From: Burkholderiales bacterium
GTDB taxonomy: Bacteria; Pseudomonadota; Gammaproteobacteria; Burkholderiales; Usitatibacteraceae
Assembly: GCA_019634955.1 (NCBI GenBank)
Contig: JAHCAK010000039.1
Span: 1-35,186, forward strand
Direction of reading: 5' to 3'
Length of the DNA: 35,186 nucleotides
Shown here: positions 31,553 to 35,186 of the stretch, piece by piece
Layout of the letters: the number at the start of each line of letters is the position of its first letter
Numbering within the stretch: the stretch's first letter is position 1
The notes under the pieces: generated by a model
What the model was told of the DNA's origin: nothing
Seen by the model: the letters and a program-made list of their open reading frames with translations, nothing else
The model's database searches: none
Position numbers and translations under genes: made by a program

Positions 31553-32962
31553 TCAGGTGAAGGGAACGTGGCCGGGAGGAAAGGAGGCACCCACCACGAC
31601 GGGGACGTTCGCCTCCTCGAAGGCGCCCGCGCCGAACCACGCGACGCCCTCCTGGACGAGGTCGAACTGTGCCACGAAGCGCCCGAAGGCCGGGGGAGCG
31701 GGCAGGAAGACGTCGACGAGGACGGATTCGCCCGGCGCGAGGTCGTGCGGCAGGGGCACCCTCCGTTCCTCCCCCTCGAGCGGCCGCCCCTCGTGGTCGA
31801 GAAGGTGCCACGAGAGCCAGACGCCGTGGGCCGCGCGTTCGTCGTCGAGGCTATGCCACACGGCGTCGGAGCGGTTTTCCACCTGCACCGTGAACGCGAG
31901 CTCCTCGCCGGGCTCCAGCGCGGGCGGTGCCGGGGAGACCCGCAGGTAGGCCCGGCGCGCCTCCGGCGGAAGGGGCACGGCGCCGGCGGTGCGGGGACCG
32001 CGCGGCGGCGCGGGCGGCGGCGGGGCCGGAAGCGCGCGCCAGCGCATCCCGCTCCCCGCGGCGCCGCGCACGCGCGCGGCGTAGTCGCGCAGCATCGCCG
32101 CGAGCACGGGCTGCGCGGCGAGGGAGACGCGGTCCTGGTAGCGCGAGAGCGCCTCGGGGCGCGCCGGGTCGAAGCCCGAGAGGTGCGCGAAGCGAAGCGG
32201 CAGCCCGGCCACCGTCGGGGCGGCGGCGTCGCCCGCGACGGGGCGGCCGTGCGCGTTCCAGTAGCCGAGGTTGTAGCCCGGGTGGCGCAGCACCGCGATG
32301 CCTTCGAAGATCGTGGGCGCGAGCGACATCCAGTTCTGGTCGCCCTGGTAGCCCAGCAGCGGGCGCACGAAGCCGAAGCGGCGCGCGCGCGCGCCCCACC
32401 AGCCGAGGAGCCGGCGCGTCTCCGGTGAATCGCGCAGCGCGACGAAGCCCATGTTGTAGACGCCGGCGCGCAGCACGGTCGCCTCGGTGGGCAGGCGCCC
32501 GTCGTCGGGGATGGCGTGGTCGAGGTGCGGCGTGAGGACGGCGTTGGCGGTCTCCAGCTCGGCGAGCGCCTCGGCGAGCGGACCGGCGAGGAGGATGTCG
32601 CCGTCGAGGTAGACGGCGCGGCCGCAGCCCTCCTCGAGCAGGCGCGAGAGGAGCGGCGCCTTCAGGGCGAAGCACGCCTCGGCCGGCGTGAAGCGGCGGC
32701 GCAGCAGCGCGAGCGCGGCGGCGTCGACGAGCTCCTCCGCGGCGATGACGCGCACGCCGTCGATTTCCGGCGCCGCGAGCTCCCCCGGCGCGGGCAGGTA
32801 GAGGAGCACGCGCGAGGCGGCCGGGTGGTGGCGCGCGAGGTCCGCCAGCAGCACGAGGGCCGGCGCGAGGTAGTCGCGGGTGGCGATGGTGCAGGCGCAG
32901 AACGGCGCGCGGGCGGCGCGCGCGAGGCGCCGGCGTCGGGAGAGGCGCGCGAGGAATCCCAT
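31553..32962 (-). CDS. GT8-like (GT-A) glycosyltransferase with C-terminal Ig-like beta-sandwich
   Basis: 469 aa from ATG 32962, 20 bases after the previous stop. A basic N-terminus (FLARLSRRRR) precedes the catalytic domain, about 18-300, with CTIATRDYLAPALVLLADL, the metal-binding DxD in YLDGDILL and GYQGDQNWMSLAP. A Pro/Ala-rich linker at about 300-330 leads to a beta-sandwich at about 335-460 (VWLSWHLLDHEG, LPHDLAPGES, FDLVQEGVAWF), related in pattern to the middle domain of the zinc-ribbon methyltransferase at 24723. Such domains are seen attached to glycan export or modification proteins and may bind the growing glycan. Sugar specificity is not readable. Confidence 0.85.
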   Translation of the reverse strand: MGFLARLSRRRRLARAARAPFCACTIATRDYLAPALVLLADLARHHPAASRVLLYLPAPGELAAPEIDGVRVIAAEELVDAAALALLRRRFTPAEACFALKAPLLSRLLEEGCGRAVYLDGDILLAGPLAEALAELETANAVLTPHLDHAIPDDGRLPTEATVLRAGVYNMGFVALRDSPETRRLLGWWGARARRFGFVRPLLGYQGDQNWMSLAPTIFEGIAVLRHPGYNLGYWNAHGRPVAGDAAAPTVAGLPLRFAHLSGFDPARPEALSRYQDRVSLAAQPVLAAMLRDYAARVRGAAGSGMRWRALPAPPPPAPPRGPRTAGAVPLPPEARRAYLRVSPAPPALEPGEELAFTVQVENRSDAVWHSLDDERAAHGVWLSWHLLDHEGRPLEGEERRVPLPHDLAPGESVLVDVFLPAPPAFGRFVAQFDLVQEGVAWFGAGAFEEANVPVVVGASFPPGHVPFT

Positions 32963-32982
32963 GGGCAGCCCGCGCGCCCCCG

Positions 32983-33663
32983 CTAGTCCCGGCGCAGGAC
33001 GACGTTCACTTCCCAGGCGCCATCGGCCGGGATGTCGACGATCGTCCCGAGGCCGCGCGCCAGCTCGCGCAGGCTGTGGCGCTCCGCGCGGTTCCAGATC
33101 GCCATGTCGCCGCCCTGGACCGAGAAGTTCCACTGGTGCAGGCCGGCGTAGGCCTCGCGCTCGGCCTCGTCGGCGAAGTGCCACAGGCCCACGTGCCCGC
33201 CGGGGCGCGCCACGCGCAGCATCTGCCGGATGCACTCGAGCGGGTCGTAGCTGTGGTCGAGCGTGTTGCGCGCGTTCACGAAGTCGAAGGAGCCTGCGGG
33301 GAAGCGCTCGGTGAGGCGCTCGGTCTCGCACTGCAGCGTGCGCACGGGAAGCGCGTCCCGGAAGCGCAGCGCGGCGTCGTAGCGCTCCGCGAGCGCGTCG
33401 ACCGCCACCAGCTCGACCTCGTGGCCGTCCCAGCGCCGGCCGACGTAGGTGGCGGGGCCGGCGCCCACGTCGAGGATGCGCACGCGCGCGGCCGCCGGGT
33501 CCAGCCAGCGCGCGATCTGCGGCTGCAGCGGGAAGCCCGGGTCGATGCGGTTGGCGTAGTCCTGCGGCCACTGGCCGCCGCGCGTGTCCGCCCAGTGCTG
33601 CCAGAAGGCGATCTCGTCGTCGATGCCGGTGAGCCACTTCTCCTTCGGGGCGGCGGCCGTCAT
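32983..33663 (-). CDS. Class I SAM-dependent methyltransferase
   Basis: 226 aa. The ATG at 33663 overlaps the previous stop as ATGA. Motif I is RILDVGAGPATYVGRRWDG, followed by VELVAVDALAERYDA, FDFVNARNTLDHSYDP and VARPGGHVGLWHF. The Asn-Thr-Leu-Asp-His run replaces the usual hydrophobic-His-His of motif II. It lies between another methyltransferase gene and the GT8-like gene, so a sugar or glycan acceptor is likely but unproven. Confidence 0.87.
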   Translation of the reverse strand: MTAAAPKEKWLTGIDDEIAFWQHWADTRGGQWPQDYANRIDPGFPLQPQIARWLDPAAARVRILDVGAGPATYVGRRWDGHEVELVAVDALAERYDAALRFRDALPVRTLQCETERLTERFPAGSFDFVNARNTLDHSYDPLECIRQMLRVARPGGHVGLWHFADEAEREAYAGLHQWNFSVQGGDMAIWNRAERHSLRELARGLGTIVDIPADGAWEVNVVLRRD

Positions 33664-34379
33664 GGCGCAGCCCTCCTGGCCTCTTCCAGCGGCCGCAGCA
33701 GCAGGCTGTAGGCGCGCGATTCCCACGTCCAGCACTCGCCCTCCACCGCGAAGCCCGCGACCTCGGCCATGCCGCGGAAGAAGGCCGGCGAGTAGAGCCA
33801 CCACCACGGGCCGTAGTTCTCCTGGCCGTCGGGGTAGATCCACGGCTCGGCCTCGCCGTTGATGGCGGCGATGCGGATGCCCAGCGCGTCGAAGTACGCC
33901 GCGACGATGGCGCGGCTGGCGGGGGTGAGGGTGGGGACGAAGCGCGCCTCGTCGGGGCCGAACGGGAGCGTGCCGGCCGGGGTCCGCATCTCCTCGGCGA
34001 CCACCATGCTCGTGACGATGAGGTGCCGCCTCGTCACGCGGTGCAGGTTCCTCAGCATGCGGAACGGGTCGGGGAGGTGGTAGATGATGCCCGAGCAGTG
34101 CACGACGTCGTGGACGCCCAGCGCCAGCTCGGGCTGCGGGGCGACGATGTCGACGGTGAGCTTGCGGTAGCCCGCGACGCCCAGGCCCGCGCAGTGCCGG
34201 TCGAACGCGGACCAGAGCTCGTGGCCCTGCGGCGTGATGTCGGCCATCGTGCACTCGCGGGCGCCGGCGCGCATCGCGACGGAGACCTTCTCGTTCACGG
34301 TGCCCCAGAGGCCGCCCACGTCGGCGAAGCTCGCGCCGGGCGAGAGGCGCGCAATCCAGTCGTTCTTGAGGTCGCTCAT
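33660..34379 (-). CDS. Class I SAM-dependent methyltransferase
   Basis: 239 aa. The ATG at 34379 has AGGA six bases upstream and lies 16 bases after the previous stop. Motif I is SFADVGGLWGTVNEKVSVA, followed by CTMADITPQG, VHDVVHCSGIIYHLPDP and HRVTRRHLIVTS. GQENYGPWWWLYSPAFFRGM, rich in Trp and Tyr, may form the acceptor pocket. Its stop overlaps the next gene's start. The fold is clear, but the substrate is unknown. Confidence 0.86.
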   Translation of the reverse strand: MSDLKNDWIARLSPGASFADVGGLWGTVNEKVSVAMRAGARECTMADITPQGHELWSAFDRHCAGLGVAGYRKLTVDIVAPQPELALGVHDVVHCSGIIYHLPDPFRMLRNLHRVTRRHLIVTSMVVAEEMRTPAGTLPFGPDEARFVPTLTPASRAIVAAYFDALGIRIAAINGEAEPWIYPDGQENYGPWWWLYSPAFFRGMAEVAGFAVEGECWTWESRAYSLLLRPLEEARRAAP

Positions 34380-34395
34380 GCGGGTTCCTGTGCGT

Positions 34396-35186
34396 TCATC
34401 GGATGGGGAAGCGGGCGTGGATGTCGAACCAGCCGTCCTCGCCCACGCGCTCGTCGCGGCTGTTGCGGACGTTCGCCATGTACCACTCGAGCGCCTGCGC
34501 GAGGCTCATCCACTCGCCCCTCGTCTCCTCGCCGAAGGGGCCGGTGGCCCCGAGCTCGAAACGCTGGTCCACCCAGCGGCCCTCGCGGGGCGGGTTGGGG
34601 AGGGGGTGCTCGTGGTGGCGCGCCTGGTTCACGAGCTTGAACTCGCGCGCCCCGGCGGCGTAGAGCTCGCCGAAGTAGTCGCAGCGGTTCTCCTCCACGG
34701 AGAGGTAGCGCGGGCGGGCCGCGAAGCCCGCCAGCGAGCGCACGACGTTGATGTCGGCGCCCTCGACGTCGATCTTGAGGTAGTAGGGGATGCCGTGCTC
34801 GCGCAGCACGTCGGCGAAGTCCACGGTGCGCACCTTGATGACCTCGGCGCGCGTGCCCTCCTTGGTGCCCCAGGCCTTGTCGAAGGAAGACCAGTCGTCC
34901 TTGTCGAGGTTGCGGTAGAAGTCCATCACGCCGGGCTCCACGCCCACGCCCACGTTGAGGATCACGAGGCGGCCGCGGTCGACCCAGTCCTTCAGGCGCT
35001 CGCCCACGCGCACGCAGAAGTCGGGATTCGCCTCGACGGCGACGACGCGGAAGCCCTTCTTCAGGTAGAACTCGGTGTCCTGGCCGTGGTGCATGCCGAC
35101 GTCGATCACGAGGTCGGTCGCGAGCGCGGGCTCGCGCCGCGCGGGCGCGGCCGCCGGCGCGGCGGGCGCCGGCGCCTCGGCCGCCG
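34396..35186 (-). CDS. FkbM-family methyltransferase module, C-terminal part of a larger protein (partial)
   Basis: The frame is open to the right edge of the window, so at least 263 codons are visible. The domain begins TDLVIDVGMHHGQDTEFYL, which shows that a GTG at 35109 (first residue of VIDVG) lies inside the SAM motif and cannot be the true start. Upstream there are about 20 Ala/Pro-rich residues, a typical linker, so the FkbM domain is fused to something beyond the edge. Further motifs are VVAVEANPDF and YYLKIDVEGADINVVRSL, the FkbM signature. It methylates hydroxyl groups, probably on sugars. It is the first visible gene of the operon; the promoter is outside the window. Confidence 0.88.
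   Translation of the reverse strand, partial: AAEAPAPAAPAAAPARREPALATDLVIDVGMHHGQDTEFYLKKGFRVVAVEANPDFCVRVGERLKDWVDRGRLVILNVGVGVEPGVMDFYRNLDKDDWSSFDKAWGTKEGTRAEVIKVRTVDFADVLREHGIPYYLKIDVEGADINVVRSLAGFAARPRYLSVEENRCDYFGELYAAGAREFKLVNQARHHEHPLPNPPREGRWVDQRFELGATGPFGEETRGEWMSLAQALEWYMANVRNSRDERVGEDGWFDIHARFPIR

Overview
The window is strongly GC-rich (about 70 % by eye), gene-dense and free of RNA genes, CRISPR arrays and insertion sequences. Sec signal peptides, no Gram-positive sorting motif, TATAAT-like -10 boxes and the protein families present point to a high-GC Gram-negative soil or freshwater proteobacterium, perhaps betaproteobacterial. The sequence alone does not fix the species. No stretch over 300 bases lacks a gene.

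Region 1 (1-22.7 kb) is an array of large secreted proteins on the + strand. Seven complete proteins (149-3622, 3690-7688, 7797-9470, 10335-13331, 14583-15548, 15644-17575, 17687-22726) have different N-terminal modules: NHL propellers with a TIG domain, delta-60 repeats, an unnamed beta-sandwich, an M12-like metalloprotease, nothing at all, paired CHRD domains, and an M36 fungalysin-type metalloprotease. All seven end in the same ~290-residue domain, always exactly six FG-GAP/VCBS-type repeats, and finish with a conserved (N/D/A)-P-G-x-x-W-x4-P end. The first ten bases of the window read Gln-Pro-stop and may be the end of an eighth member. Most members have their own -10-like element and ribosome site, so they look like separate transcription units. 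Two methyltransferase genes sit inside the array (9522-10283, +; 13336-14517, -).

Region 2 (22.7-24.7 kb) holds two + strand class I methyltransferase genes, each behind its own -10 element. They converge on region 3.

Region 3 (24.7-35.2 kb, - strand) is a nine-gene glycan operon running off the right edge. In transcription order it encodes an FkbM methyltransferase module (partial), two methyltransferases, a GT8-like transferase with a C-terminal beta-sandwich, a GalE-type UDP-sugar 4-epimerase, two paralogous GT4 transferases, a double GT4 fusion, and a zinc-ribbon/beta-sandwich/methyltransferase fusion. Six of the eight junctions overlap by 4-10 bases and the other two gaps plus one more are 15-20 bases, which suggests translational coupling. 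The likely product is a methylated surface glycan or a protein-linked glycan.

The main hypothesis is a cargo-plus-common-C-terminal-propeller family of exported proteins beside a methyl-rich glycan cluster. The six-repeat domain could be a display, secretion or glycan-binding module. The family architecture is read directly from the sequence; the functional link to the glycan genes is inference.
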